A DNA stretch of 64,000 nt from JAHBXL01 sp964409775. Its GTDB lineage: Bacteria > Planctomycetota > Phycisphaerae > Phycisphaerales > UBA1924. Position numbers and translations under genes: made by a program. Location: NCBI GenBank assembly GCA_964409775.1, contig CAYPEI010000004.1:155761-219760 (forward strand). The letters are read 5' to 3'. This document shows positions 53,207 to 62,532 of this stretch, one piece after another (positions within the stretch are counted from its first letter, which is position 1; each line of letters opens with the position of its first letter). The notes under the pieces are model-generated. The model ran no database searches. It had not been told where the DNA came from and saw only the letters and a list, made by a program, of their open reading frames with translations.

Positions 53207-55375
53207 TCACGGCGTGCACGGGCCCTGGCCGGTGGCGAACCAGACCGACAGGAACGCGAAGATCGCCGGCACGCCCGGGCTGCCGCCGAAGGTGCGGGCA
53301 CGCGGCACAAACGCGAACCAGTCGGACAGGAAGCAGAAGATGTCGGGAACGCCGACGCTGCCGTCCTGGCACCAGTCCGCATCGCAGTACCCGCCGCCCG
53401 TCGAGGCCACGACGACGTACTGCGATCCGAGGACCGAGTCGAAGTTCACGACGCGGGGCTCGCCCAGGTTTCCTGCGCCGCTGGGCAGGCCGCCGATCAC
53501 CTGGTTGGAGAGATAGGTCGCGTCGCCGTTGCCGACGAACCCGGCGAGTTTGATGGGGCTGGTGCCGTCCCAGCCGAGTTCATCGAGGTCGATGACGAAC
53601 TCGATGCCCTCGGTCGCGCCCGCGGCTCCGCTCGCGTCGACATCGGTCACGCCCACGAGGTTGCGGTTGCTCATGGCCGCGAGCAGCATCCCGCTCCGCG
53701 GCGCCGTCATCGGATCGGCGAGCCAGGCGTCCCAGTTCGCAAGCGACGGGAAACTCGACGCGCGGAAGTCATCGAGCACCCGGCGCGACTCCCTCGGCGC
53801 ATAGGCCGAATAGATGTCCGCGGTGAAGTCGTCCTGCAGCCGGATGCCGTTGCGCTGAATGTCGCCGGGGTCGAGGCCCACGCAGCAGAAGTTGGAACCG
53901 TCAAAGGTCAGGAGCGAGCCCGAAGCCTTGCCCTGGAAGGTGCCGTAGTCGAGGCTGAACGAGTTGCCGCCGCCGACGCCCTCTCGCCCGCCGGTGCGCA
54001 GCACCGCGGCATCGACCACGCCGCGAGTGCCGTTGGCTTCCTCGTAATGGAAGACCATGTAGTAGTCGGCGCCGAAGTCTGAATCGAAGGTCAGGCCCGG
54101 GTCGACGCCGTTGTCGCCCAGACGGTTGATGACGCCCTGCCCGCCCTCGGCCAGGCCGACGCGGACATTGTCGCCGCGCATCGTCGTCTGACCCTGCGCC
54201 GCGACGGCATCCAGGAACAGGTGCAGCCGGTGCTGCTCATCGCTGCTCTTCAGGTTGCCGGTCACCAGGACGTAGAGTTTGTTGTTGGGCAGGTCGAGGT
54301 ACGAGAACACCGCGTCGATCTCCGAGCCGTACGCCAGCCCGACGTTAGGGAGCGTGGGCGGACAGGCCTGCGCCTGCAGGTAGTTCGTGCCCGAGCCGCC
54401 CGAGCCGATGTACGAGCCCTGCCCGCCGCCGCCGGTCGGCGTCTGCGCGAAGTTGGCATAGGTCGCGAACGGTCCGCCGCCGCAGGTGAGGGTCAGGAAA
54501 TAGTCAGACTCAAATCCGGCGTCGAACTTCAGCCCGTTGCCGCCGCCGTTGTCGCCCATGCGGTTCAGGCCGTTGAAGTCGACGTTGGGGTTGTCGCCGC
54601 GAAGTTGGTTCTGACCGCCCGCGCCGACATCGAGGAAGATGTCGAGTTTGTTGAAGTTCGACTCCAGATTGCCCGCGATGAACAGGAACAGCACCGGCTC
54701 CACCCCGTTGCCGATGTCGGAGTTGCAGATGTACCCGTGCAGGCTGTCGATCTCCGAACCGTTGGCATAGTCGACCTGGCCGAGATTCGAGTCGCCGAAC
54801 TGCGTCTGCAGCGTCTGCGTCCAGAGCGCCGCGCCGTACGCGGCGTCGAGTTGCCCGTCAAAGACAATGGACGTCGCACAGGCAGGCAGCGCCGCCGGAA
54901 CGACGACGAACTGGTCCCCGTCGTACGACGAGAAGTCCACGTTGCGCGGATCGGCAAGGTTTCCAAAGCCGTCGGGCAGGCTGCCGATCACCTGGTTTGA
55001 GAGATAATCGTGCCCGCCGCCGTTGATGAACCCGGCGACGCGGATCGCGCCGGTGGGATTGCCGAGTTGCGACAGGGGAATCGCGATCTCGACCCCGGTG
55101 CCGACTCCCGCGCCGCTGGAGGCGCCCGTCCCGCCGGATACGCCCGCCGTGTTCGAGTTGTTGATCGCGATGCGGATGCCCCCGCCGAATCCGGCGCAGG
55201 GCGGTTGCGACCCGGCGTTGTTGTCGCCGAACCCGGTGGGGTTGGTGTTGACCCACTTCGCGGCCCCGTACAGAGCCGAGTCCGCGGGCGTGATCTTGCC
55301 GTCGATCACCGGCTGTGCCAGCGCGGTGCCGGCGAGCAGCAGCAAAGTCGCGGCCGTCAGGTTCGAGTGCTTCAT
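53207..55375 (-). CDS. Large secreted protein with repeated ectodomain and dockerin
   Basis: 722 residues with a signal peptide (LTAATLLLLAGTALA). The body contains three or more related units: FDGQLDAAYGAALWTQTLQTQFGD, NLESNFNKLDIFLDVGAGGQN, NLKSSDEQHRLHLFLDAVAAQG, and twice YLSNQVIGxLPxGxGNLxxPR. The C-terminus CDADWCQDGSVGVPDIFCFL and GSPGVPAIFAFLSVWFATG is a GC-type dockerin pair. A paralogue at 60757 has the same unit but a PAPG tail. AAGGAG precedes the ATG. Ligand unknown; beta-sandwich-like. Confidence 0.82.
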   Translation of the reverse strand: MKHSNLTAATLLLLAGTALAQPVIDGKITPADSALYGAAKWVNTNPTGFGDNNAGSQPPCAGFGGGIRIAINNSNTAGVSGGTGASSGAGVGTGVEIAIPLSQLGNPTGAIRVAGFINGGGHDYLSNQVIGSLPDGFGNLADPRNVDFSSYDGDQFVVVPAALPACATSIVFDGQLDAAYGAALWTQTLQTQFGDSNLGQVDYANGSEIDSLHGYICNSDIGNGVEPVLFLFIAGNLESNFNKLDIFLDVGAGGQNQLRGDNPNVDFNGLNRMGDNGGGNGLKFDAGFESDYFLTLTCGGGPFATYANFAQTPTGGGGQGSYIGSGGSGTNYLQAQACPPTLPNVGLAYGSEIDAVFSYLDLPNNKLYVLVTGNLKSSDEQHRLHLFLDAVAAQGQTTMRGDNVRVGLAEGGQGVINRLGDNGVDPGLTFDSDFGADYYMVFHYEEANGTRGVVDAAVLRTGGREGVGGGNSFSLDYGTFQGKASGSLLTFDGSNFCCVGLDPGDIQRNGIRLQDDFTADIYSAYAPRESRRVLDDFRASSFPSLANWDAWLADPMTAPRSGMLLAAMSNRNLVGVTDVDASGAAGATEGIEFVIDLDELGWDGTSPIKLAGFVGNGDATYLSNQVIGGLPSGAGNLGEPRVVNFDSVLGSQYVVVASTGGGYCDADWCQDGSVGVPDIFCFLSDWFAFVPRARTFGGSPGVPAIFAFLSVWFATGQGPCTP

Positions 55376-55476
55376 ATCCGATCGACTCCTTCTCTCGTTG
55401 AACCCATCCGGTGCCGACGCGGACACGATCTCCCCGCCCTGGCGGGGTCGGACGGGTGTGGGCGTGTGTCGGGAAG

Positions 55477-55504
55477 AGAATACAGGCGGCGGGCCGCTGA
55501 ACAA
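55477..55504 (-). promoter_or_regulatory. Promoter of the 53207 gene
   Basis: On the minus strand TTGTTC (55504-55499) and TATTCT (55482-55477) are separated by 16 bases, about 100 bases before the ATG. The 423-base gap to the divergent pseudopilin gene shows no other feature of note. Confidence 0.6.
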
Positions 55505-55798
55505 AGAAAAACCGGCGCCACGCGAACGCACTGGCCTCTGCGCCGTCATTCTGAACGATCTTTACATTCCTGAAGCAGTCACGGTGACCAGTTTGGGGCT
55601 GTTGCGACTGACCGGTCCTGTGTACCAGCCGGCGGCCAAACGGCGGTCTATTCGCCGACGGTGCACGCCGGAGCGTGCCGGGCTTGCGGCGACGGTGCAG
55701 CGCCTTTAGACTTTGACACCGCAAGATTCGTCGAAACGCGGTGTGCTGCGTACAACCAATCGGCACCGGTCGAGCGGCTCGAATCACCTGGAGCGACC

Positions 55799-56707
55799 AT
55801 GACACTTCGGCACCGGCTCTCGCGACGCGGGTTCACGCTGATTGAACTGCTCATCGTGATCGCCATCATCGCGCTGCTGGTCGGCATTCTCCTTCCCGCC
55901 CTTGGGAAGGCACGCCAGAGCGCGCGGTCCGCCGCCTGCCAGAACAACACGCGCCAGATGGGACTGGCGATGACGCAGTACGCCGGAACCTGGAAGGAGT
56001 GGTATCCGGTGATGCCGCGCCCGCCCGCGTACTCCAACCCGAACTACATGGACGGTCAGTTTGTCTATGGCGGAGTCGCCGGGCTGTTCAGCCTCTATCA
56101 ACTTGGCGACGCCAGCGGGCCCGGTCCGGGCGCGGGGTTCACAGGCACCGGCAATCCCGACACCTCCGCGTACTACGGCGGCAACACCGTGCCGCTCATG
56201 GAGCCGTTCCTGGACGGCTACGGCGTGCTGTACTGCCCCGCCGACAAGGAGGACGCGTACTTCGCCGCCGTGACCACGCCCGGCTCGGGAAATCTCGCCA
56301 GCGCGACCTTCAAGATCCCGCGCATCCCCGTGAGCAAGGAAGACGTGGTCAGTTACAACATCAGCTACCTGTACATCGTGGGACTCAAGACCGATGAGCC
56401 GGTGATCCTGAAGCCCGCGCCCATCTGGGGCGACGAGACCCTCGGGCCGGATGTCAGCACCGACGCCTGGTACGGCGCGGGCGGCGGCAGCAGCGCAAAT
56501 GCCACGCTCGCCCAGTCGCGCCCGGGCTACTACGGGCCGCGAGACAATCACGGCCGCGCCGGGGCCAACTTCGTGTTCACCGACGGCCACGTGGACTTCC
56601 TGCGTGACAACGTCCACGCGACGTTCTTCAGTTCCGCGAACACCAGCGGCCAGAGCGTCAACGTCGTGCAGTCCAACCGCAGCAACCGCGTGCAGACCAT
56701 CGATTGA
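55799..56707 (+). CDS. Type II pseudopilin-like protein
   Basis: 302 residues. The prepilin motif RRGFTLIELLIVIAIIALLVGILLP is followed by helix residues GKARQSARSAACQNNTRQMG. The globular part ends with the FVFTDGHVDFLRDN element. These H-x-D-G endings are usual in planctomycete pseudopilins. GGAG lies before the ATG at 55799; the frame opens earlier, but the prepilin leader fits this start. It is convergent with the esterase gene, three bases apart. Confidence 0.85.
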   Translation: MTLRHRLSRRGFTLIELLIVIAIIALLVGILLPALGKARQSARSAACQNNTRQMGLAMTQYAGTWKEWYPVMPRPPAYSNPNYMDGQFVYGGVAGLFSLYQLGDASGPGPGAGFTGTGNPDTSAYYGGNTVPLMEPFLDGYGVLYCPADKEDAYFAAVTTPGSGNLASATFKIPRIPVSKEDVVSYNISYLYIVGLKTDEPVILKPAPIWGDETLGPDVSTDAWYGAGGGSSANATLAQSRPGYYGPRDNHGRAGANFVFTDGHVDFLRDNVHATFFSSANTSGQSVNVVQSNRSNRVQTID

Positions 56708-56710
56708 CTC

Positions 56711-57988
56711 TCACTGCTCCGGCGGGAAAAGGAACTCCAGCGCTGCGCCGAACCGCGCCGCCCAGGCGTTCTCGTCGTGCCGCGCATCCGGGTCGATGAC
56801 GACCAGCGCCCGCGCCTTGCCCAGTCCCTTCCCCGCGAGCAGTTCCTCGAACGCCCTCGCCGACGCCACGTACTTCTCGCTCACCCCCGCGTCGGGCGCC
56901 TCCCGCCCGCCCATGCCGAAATACACCCGCTGCGGCCAGTTCCGCTTGCCCGCGAAGTGGTTGAACCCCGCGTTGCGATTCAGAACGAGCGGCGAACTTT
57001 CCGCCAGCACCTTGCCGAACACCGACGGCTTCTCCGTCCCCGCCTCCAGCGCCATGATCCCGCCCAGCGATGCGCCGCCGATGCCGCGGTGCTCGCGCTG
57101 CTTCCGTGTGCGGAACGCGCTGTCCACCCGAGGCACGACCTCGTTCACCAGGAACGACACGAACTCCCCGCCGTTCGGCTGGACGCCGTCGAGTGCCTCA
57201 AACGGCAGATACTCCGCCGGGCGCCCCGCGCCCGCGTGCGGGATCCCGACGATGATCAGCGGCTCGATCTTGCCCTCGGCCATCAGTTTTGCCGCGGTCT
57301 CGTCCGCCCGCCACTCGCCCGGAACGCCCGGCAGTTTGTCGAAGATGTTCTGGCCGTCGAGCATGTACAGCACCGCGTAGTCCCGGTCCGCGTTCGCCGC
57401 GTCGTCGTATCCGGGCGGCAGCCAGACGATCAGGTCCCGCCGCATCGGCCCCGCCCCGCCGCCCACCACGTTCACGCGGCGGACCGTGCCCGCGCTGACC
57501 TTGACCTCCCGGTACATGCCCCCGGCCATCTGCGCCGGGTCCAGTTTGCGCTGGTCCGCCCACGCTTCCACCGACAGTTCGATGACCGGCTGCTCCCCGG
57601 CCGCGAGCCGCGACACGTCCACATCCGGCAGCAGGCGGTTCTCGATGTTCTCGAGTGTGGGCGACATCTCGACGGTGTCCCACGAGCCGCGGGTGAACTT
57701 GAACGCGATGCGGGAGTCGAGCGTCGGCTTCTTCCAGGCGATCTGCCAGCGCCCGTCGGAGCGGCGGCTCAGTTTCATCGTCTGGTCGCCCGGGTTCCAG
57801 CCGTTGTGGCTCGAGGCCATGAAGATGGGCGACTCCGTTGTCGCCACCTTGGCCTTGTCGGTGACGACGACAATGAACCCCTGCTCGAGCGACTCCGGAT
57901 GGACCATCCGGCTCTGCCCGCTCGCAACGGACGCGGCAAGGCCCAGCAGGAGCGTGGCGGCAAGGGACGGGATGAAGTCGATGCGCAT
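56711..57988 (-). CDS. Secreted esterase with starch-binding-like domain
   Basis: 425 residues. After a signal peptide, residues 30-130 look like a CBM20/CBM48-type sugar-binding domain: PIFMASSHNGWNPGDQTMKL and RIAFKFTRGSWDTVEMSP. The rest is an esterase-D/enterochelin-esterase fold: YAVLYMLDGQNIFD, nucleophile Ser in IGGASLGGIMALEAG, C-terminal His in PDARHDENAW. It probably cleaves an ester on a carbohydrate or ferric chelate. It lies after the dockerin-bearing GH13 gene on the same strand, which fits glycan work. ATG at 57988. Confidence 0.85.
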   Translation of the reverse strand: MRIDFIPSLAATLLLGLAASVASGQSRMVHPESLEQGFIVVVTDKAKVATTESPIFMASSHNGWNPGDQTMKLSRRSDGRWQIAWKKPTLDSRIAFKFTRGSWDTVEMSPTLENIENRLLPDVDVSRLAAGEQPVIELSVEAWADQRKLDPAQMAGGMYREVKVSAGTVRRVNVVGGGAGPMRRDLIVWLPPGYDDAANADRDYAVLYMLDGQNIFDKLPGVPGEWRADETAAKLMAEGKIEPLIIVGIPHAGAGRPAEYLPFEALDGVQPNGGEFVSFLVNEVVPRVDSAFRTRKQREHRGIGGASLGGIMALEAGTEKPSVFGKVLAESSPLVLNRNAGFNHFAGKRNWPQRVYFGMGGREAPDAGVSEKYVASARAFEELLAGKGLGKARALVVIDPDARHDENAWAARFGAALEFLFPPEQ

Positions 57989-58085
57989 CGGCCGGTGACC
58001 TCCGTGATTGGACACAGAGTCTACCGGTGCGGAAGGGGGGAGCGGGGGGAAGGGTGGGGGGGATGCCGCCGCGGCGATCTGCGGC

Positions 58086-60434
58086 TCAGACGTCGCACGG
58101 AGCGAACCACATCGACAGGAACGCGAAGAGATCCGTCACCGCGATCCCGCCGCCGTCGAGGTCTGCGCGCGGATCGCCCGCGAACCAGGCCGCGAGGAAC
58201 GCGAAGATGTCCGGCACTCCCGGCGCGCCGCCCGAGCGGTCAAAGTCCGCCGCGCACGGCGGGACATCGTGCCGGAGCACCACCAGCCCCATCCGCGGCA
58301 CGCGGACCGACGCCGATTGCGGATGACCGTGCATCGGCCCGTCGGTCGCGTCGATGCGGGGGTTCGTCAGTGTCCCCGGCCCGCCGAACCGGGCGGCCTG
58401 GCTGTTGAGCAGTTCAAACCACGCGCCGGGCATCGGCAGCCCGAGGTTGTACACCGTGTAGTCGGTGTTCGAGAAGTTTGCGATGACGACGCAGACGTTC
58501 CCGCCCGCGGTCCAGCGGTGCAGGGCCATGACGTTCCCCGTGTCGTTCACGTGATACGCCGAGTACGGCGCATCCGCGCGGAAACAGTCGTTCTCGCGCT
58601 TCACCCGGATCATCCGCTTGAAGAAGTCGAAGATGTGCGCGTACGTTGTCTTCTTGGACCAGTCGATCCGGTCCGCGCCGCCCGGGCTTCCGCCGCCGAA
58701 GTCGGTGTCCTCGAGCCACTCGGCGCCCTGCAGGAACATCGGGATGCCGGGGGCGAACATCACCAGCCCGTGCGCCAGTTTGTGCCGCCCCTGCGCGAAC
58801 TCCGAATCGTGCGGGAACGTGGGGTCGATCGTCTTCACGAGCCGCTGCCCGCCCGAACTCGGCCACGCCTCGTCGTGCATCTCCGCGTAGTTGCACAGCT
58901 CCGAGCCCTGCAGCCAGTCGCCGCCCGAGAGCGCGCCGGCGATCGCACCCAGATTCGGATCGCCCAGCGCCGCCGCGAGAATCGCCTCGCGCAGCCGGTC
59001 GCCCAACGGGTCCCACCACTGCGCATCAAAGCCCGCGCCGCCCAGGCTTGCCCATCGCGTGATCCACGGGTTGTTCGGCAGTTGCTCCGCGATCGAGACC
59101 CGCCCCGCGTACCGCCCGTCGATCTGCTGGTTGTACGCCTGCATCAGGCTCCAGCCCGCAGCCTCCTGCGGCCAGATGTTCATGTAACTGGTCGCGTCCA
59201 TCCGGAAACCGTCGATCCGGTACTCATCCAGCCACATGTGCATCGAGTCAAGCAGGTACGACCGCACTTCTCCCCGGTCAAAGTCGAGTTGCGGGCCCCA
59301 CGGCGTGCTGACCTCCGGAGAGTCGTAATAGACCTGTCCCCCGTCATAGTTCCACAGGATGTTGTCGGTGATCGAGTGATGGTTCCAGACGATGTCGAGC
59401 AGCACCGCGATGCCGCGGGAATGAAACTCGTCGATCATCGCTTTGAGCGCGGCGGGGTTTCCGTACGCCGACTCCGGGGCGAACTGCGTGATCGGGTTGT
59501 ACCCGGCCGAGAAGTCGAGCGGGAACTCGTTGATCGGGGTGAGTTCGACCGCGTTGACCCCCAGTTCGGCAAGGTGCGACACGCGGTTCTTCACGTCCGT
59601 GAACGACGCCGGCAGCGATGCGGGCCCCGCGGGGTCGTTGCGCCCCGCAAAGGTCCCCACGTGCAACTCGTAGATCACCAGTTCCTCGCGCGCCGGGGTC
59701 TGGTAGTCGTTGGAGAGCCAGGTGTATCCCAGCGGCGAGACCAGGTGCGACAGGTAGTTCCCGCCCGACGGCGTGATCCGCCGCGCCCGCGGGTCGGGCC
59801 GCCAGAGGCCCCCCGGCTCGAAGTAGTACTGATAGGTCGCGTTCTGCGCGAGCACCGGGACATACCGCGTGAACACGTCCCCGCTCTTGGTCATGGGATG
59901 GGCCAGCGAATTGCCGTTGAAACTGCCGCGGACATACGCCTGCGTCGCGTTCGGCGCCCACACCTTGAAGACCGCGCCGCCGCCCGTGACCGGCGTCGAA
60001 CCCAGCGGTGCATGTGACAGCGTCGCGAAATCCACCAGGAAGCCGCCGGAGGCCGGTTCATCCTCCACAACGCGGCCCACGCCGTTCACCAGCGTGTAGT
60101 AGTCGCTGTCGGTCCCATCCGTCGCCTCGAAGACGTACACGACCGAACTGCTCGACCCTGTCGCCGGGATGGTGGCGCTCCAGACGTCGTATGCCCCGCG
60201 GCTCTCGACGATGCCCGCCGAGACCCACTGCGGCGCGCCCGCGTTCACCGAATAGCGCGCCCTCACCCCGGTCAGGTCATGCCGGTACGCCTGCAGCCGC
60301 ACCTGGAACGCCTCGCCGTTGACCGGGCACCACGGACGCAGGTCGTTGGGCTGGCGGTGATTGAGGCCGTTCCACTCAACGTCGTTGTCCGGCGCCGCGG
60401 CAAGAACCATTGCGATGAGCAGCACTCCGAGCAT
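58086..60434 (-). CDS. Secreted GH13 alpha-glucan enzyme with dockerin
   Basis: 782 residues. Signal peptide (LGVLLIAMVLAAA), an N-terminal domain, a CBM48-like domain (GAVFKVWAPNATQAYVRGSFNG), then the GH13 barrel: LLDIVWNHH, the nucleophile Asp in GFRMDATSYM (about residue 410), the acid/base Glu in SIAEQLPNN (about 448) and HDEAW (about 519). A C-terminal strand domain and the dockerin pair DFDRSGGAPGVPDIFAFL and DLDGGGIAVTDLFAFL end it. It resembles branching enzymes/debranching types that act on alpha-1,6 links. The start is ATG at 60434; the frame runs on upstream but without signal peptide. Confidence 0.88.
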   Translation of the reverse strand: MLGVLLIAMVLAAAPDNDVEWNGLNHRQPNDLRPWCPVNGEAFQVRLQAYRHDLTGVRARYSVNAGAPQWVSAGIVESRGAYDVWSATIPATGSSSSVVYVFEATDGTDSDYYTLVNGVGRVVEDEPASGGFLVDFATLSHAPLGSTPVTGGGAVFKVWAPNATQAYVRGSFNGNSLAHPMTKSGDVFTRYVPVLAQNATYQYYFEPGGLWRPDPRARRITPSGGNYLSHLVSPLGYTWLSNDYQTPAREELVIYELHVGTFAGRNDPAGPASLPASFTDVKNRVSHLAELGVNAVELTPINEFPLDFSAGYNPITQFAPESAYGNPAALKAMIDEFHSRGIAVLLDIVWNHHSITDNILWNYDGGQVYYDSPEVSTPWGPQLDFDRGEVRSYLLDSMHMWLDEYRIDGFRMDATSYMNIWPQEAAGWSLMQAYNQQIDGRYAGRVSIAEQLPNNPWITRWASLGGAGFDAQWWDPLGDRLREAILAAALGDPNLGAIAGALSGGDWLQGSELCNYAEMHDEAWPSSGGQRLVKTIDPTFPHDSEFAQGRHKLAHGLVMFAPGIPMFLQGAEWLEDTDFGGGSPGGADRIDWSKKTTYAHIFDFFKRMIRVKRENDCFRADAPYSAYHVNDTGNVMALHRWTAGGNVCVVIANFSNTDYTVYNLGLPMPGAWFELLNSQAARFGGPGTLTNPRIDATDGPMHGHPQSASVRVPRMGLVVLRHDVPPCAADFDRSGGAPGVPDIFAFLAAWFAGDPRADLDGGGIAVTDLFAFLSMWFAPCDV

Positions 60435-60640
60435 CCGCGGAACTCCTGAACGGGCGGGTATCTGCCAGTCTACGGATGCGCCCCGGAAGGCAAGGCACAG
60501 ACCGCAAGAAACAGGACAATTGGCCGGAGCAGTCAAGAGCCATGCCATTTCATTCAGAATGACCAACCGCCGGATTGTTGCGGCTCTGGATCCTGACAAG
60601 ACCCGATCCGTTCCGTCGAATTTGGATGAAGAGCCCGGAA

Positions 60641-60670
60641 TTGTCTCGACAGACGACCCGGTTTTCTTAT
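60641..60670 (+). promoter_or_regulatory. Possible promoter of the 60757 gene
   Basis: TTGTCT and TCTTAT are separated by 18 bases, about 87 bases before the ATG. Weak match. The remaining part of the 322-base gap (60435-60756) shows nothing else. Confidence 0.35.
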
Positions 60671-60756
60671 CTTGAAACGCGGAGAGATTCAGCCGGACGC
60701 TGTGTTGTGCGCCGGAGTGTGGAGAGTCGCCGGCCATGCCGGCAGGAGAGAGAGCA

Positions 60757-61650
60757 ATGACACGAGTTTGGTTCGCGATCGCCGTGGCGGGCTTTGCCGC
60801 CGGGGCCCAGGCACAGGTTGACGGCTCGATTCTGGGCGACGGCTACGGCGCTCCCTACGCCGTCCAGACCGTCGAGACGCAGTTCGGCGACAACTTCAGC
60901 GAGTTGAACGCCGCGTACGCCCGCGTCAGCGGCGGCCGTCTCTACCTCGCGTTCACCGGCAACATCGAGGCCAACTTCAACAAACTCGAGATCTTCCTGC
61001 AGGCCGGCGGCGGCGGCAGCAACGTCTACGGCGGGACGCCCGGAAACGACGGCTCGTTCCGGATGGCGGGGATGACCTTCGCCGGCGGGTTTGCACCGAA
61101 CTACCAGTTGATCGCCCGCCGCGGCTTCTCCGGCGGCTCCCGCTTCGACCTCGACTTCGCTCGCCTGAACTCCGGGGCGTTCAGTTCCTACGGTGACATC
61201 TTCGGCGGGGCGGACTTCGGCTCAGGATCGACGGGCACCGGCCTCAACGGCCTTCCCATTGAGGTCGGCTACAACGGCTCCAATGCCGCCGGCGTGCTGG
61301 GCGGCACGGGCCCGGCCAATCAGGCCGCCGCGGCCGCGGTCACCACCGGCCTTGAACTCAGCATCGCGCTCTCAGACCTCGGCCTGCTCGGTGTTCCCGG
61401 TGAGAGTGTCTGTGTCATGGCATTCCAGAACAACCAGGACCACAACTACGCCTCCAACCAGTTCCTGCCCGGCCTGATCGCCCCTCGCGGCAACCTCGGC
61501 GGCGACGGGACCGGCGGATTCACCGGCGTGTGCACCTTCAATCTCAACAACATTCAGACCGAGGGCTGCTTCGTTGTCGCAGTCCCGGCTCCCGGCGCGG
61601 CGGGTGTCCTCGCGCTCGGCGGTCTCGTCTTCGCCCGTCGTCGCCGCTGA
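60757..61650 (+). CDS. PAPG-tail secreted protein, paralogue of the 53207 ectodomain
   Basis: 297 residues. Signal peptide (IAVAGFAAGAQAQ), then GYGAPYAVQTVETQFGDN and NIEANFNKLEIFLQAGGGGSN, which match the units in the 53207 protein, later DHNYASNQFLPGLIAPRGNLGG. The tail is VPAPGAAGVLALGGLVFARRRR. So one unit of the same ectodomain is attached to a PEP-CTERM-like signal instead of a dockerin. GGAGAG precedes the ATG. A terminator follows. Confidence 0.82.
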   Translation: MTRVWFAIAVAGFAAGAQAQVDGSILGDGYGAPYAVQTVETQFGDNFSELNAAYARVSGGRLYLAFTGNIEANFNKLEIFLQAGGGGSNVYGGTPGNDGSFRMAGMTFAGGFAPNYQLIARRGFSGGSRFDLDFARLNSGAFSSYGDIFGGADFGSGSTGTGLNGLPIEVGYNGSNAAGVLGGTGPANQAAAAAVTTGLELSIALSDLGLLGVPGESVCVMAFQNNQDHNYASNQFLPGLIAPRGNLGGDGTGGFTGVCTFNLNNIQTEGCFVVAVPAPGAAGVLALGGLVFARRRR

Positions 61651-61683
61651 ACCGCTACTGCGTTGAACCCGAATGAACACACC

Positions 61684-61717
61684 ACGCGCCGGTCCCTCGG
61701 GGCCGGCGCGTTTCATT
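61684..61717. terminator. Terminator after the 60757 gene
   Basis: A 12-base-pair stem with one G-T pair (61684-61695 with 61700-61711, loop CTCG), followed by TTTCATT. It lies between convergent genes. Confidence 0.85.
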
Positions 61718-61736
61718 GCGCTTCACGCTGTCGAAC

Positions 61737-62339
61737 TCAGCCCCCTCGCGACCGTCGCCAGTCCTTCTCGATCAGGTCATACGCCGCCTGCGTCTCCGGC
61801 GTCAGTTCCGGGCGGGAGCGAAGCCGATCGAGCGCGTCCTTCGATTCCCCGCTCTTGTGCATGATGATCGATGCCGCGGCGTCATGATCCGGGTGCTGCC
61901 GCCAATACGCCTCTGTCTGCCATCGTTCCGAACCCGCAAGCACGAGTGAGCGCGCAAGCGGGATGTCATTGGCCGCCACCGCCACGCCCGCGGCTTTGCC
62001 CGCGAGTGTGCCGGCCTGGATCCAGAACAACTCATTGGTCTTGTCTTCGATATCCGGCGCGATCATCGCGATCACGTCCAGAACCGCCCCGGCAAAGACC
62101 ACCGAGGCGGCATCGCCCGGCGCATCGAGTTTGGAATGGGCCAGCGACACCGCCTCGGCGATGGTCACCTTCTTCTCGGCCCATTGCTTGCGGAGTTCAT
62201 TCCCAACGGCCGTCCGGCCCCCACGCCCGGACCCCGCCGTGCCATACAGCGCTTCCAGCCGCGCCTTCTCAGACTTGCACCCTGCAACTCCCACGAGCGC
62301 CACCAGCAAGAGCGGCAACAACCACCGGGCGACGGACAT
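61737..62339 (-). CDS. Lipoprotein, hypothetical
   Basis: 200 residues with signal sequence LLPLLLVALVGVAGC (lipobox VAGC). The mature part is helical (KARLEALYG, ELRKQWAEKKVTIAEAVSLAHSKL, EKDWRRSRGG) and may be a repeat-helix protein. No family recognised. It is convergent with the PAPG-tail gene and divergent from the next lipoprotein gene. Confidence 0.7.
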   Translation of the reverse strand: MSVARWLLPLLLVALVGVAGCKSEKARLEALYGTAGSGRGGRTAVGNELRKQWAEKKVTIAEAVSLAHSKLDAPGDAASVVFAGAVLDVIAMIAPDIEDKTNELFWIQAGTLAGKAAGVAVAANDIPLARSLVLAGSERWQTEAYWRQHPDHDAAASIIMHKSGESKDALDRLRSRPELTPETQAAYDLIEKDWRRSRGG

Positions 62340-62532
62340 CGTTCAGGCTCCTCAAAGCACGCACCGGCCCCGCATCGCGGCGGCCATCCACCGTATCGGC
62401 CCGCGATCGGCGGCGGCTGGAACCGCCGCTCCCATCTTCCGCGGGTTGACACTCCCGGCCCGCCCGCTTCAACTACGCTTGTCGGGGCCTAACAGCCGAT
62501 CGGTCCGGCCCCGCATCGAAAGGCATTCACGG

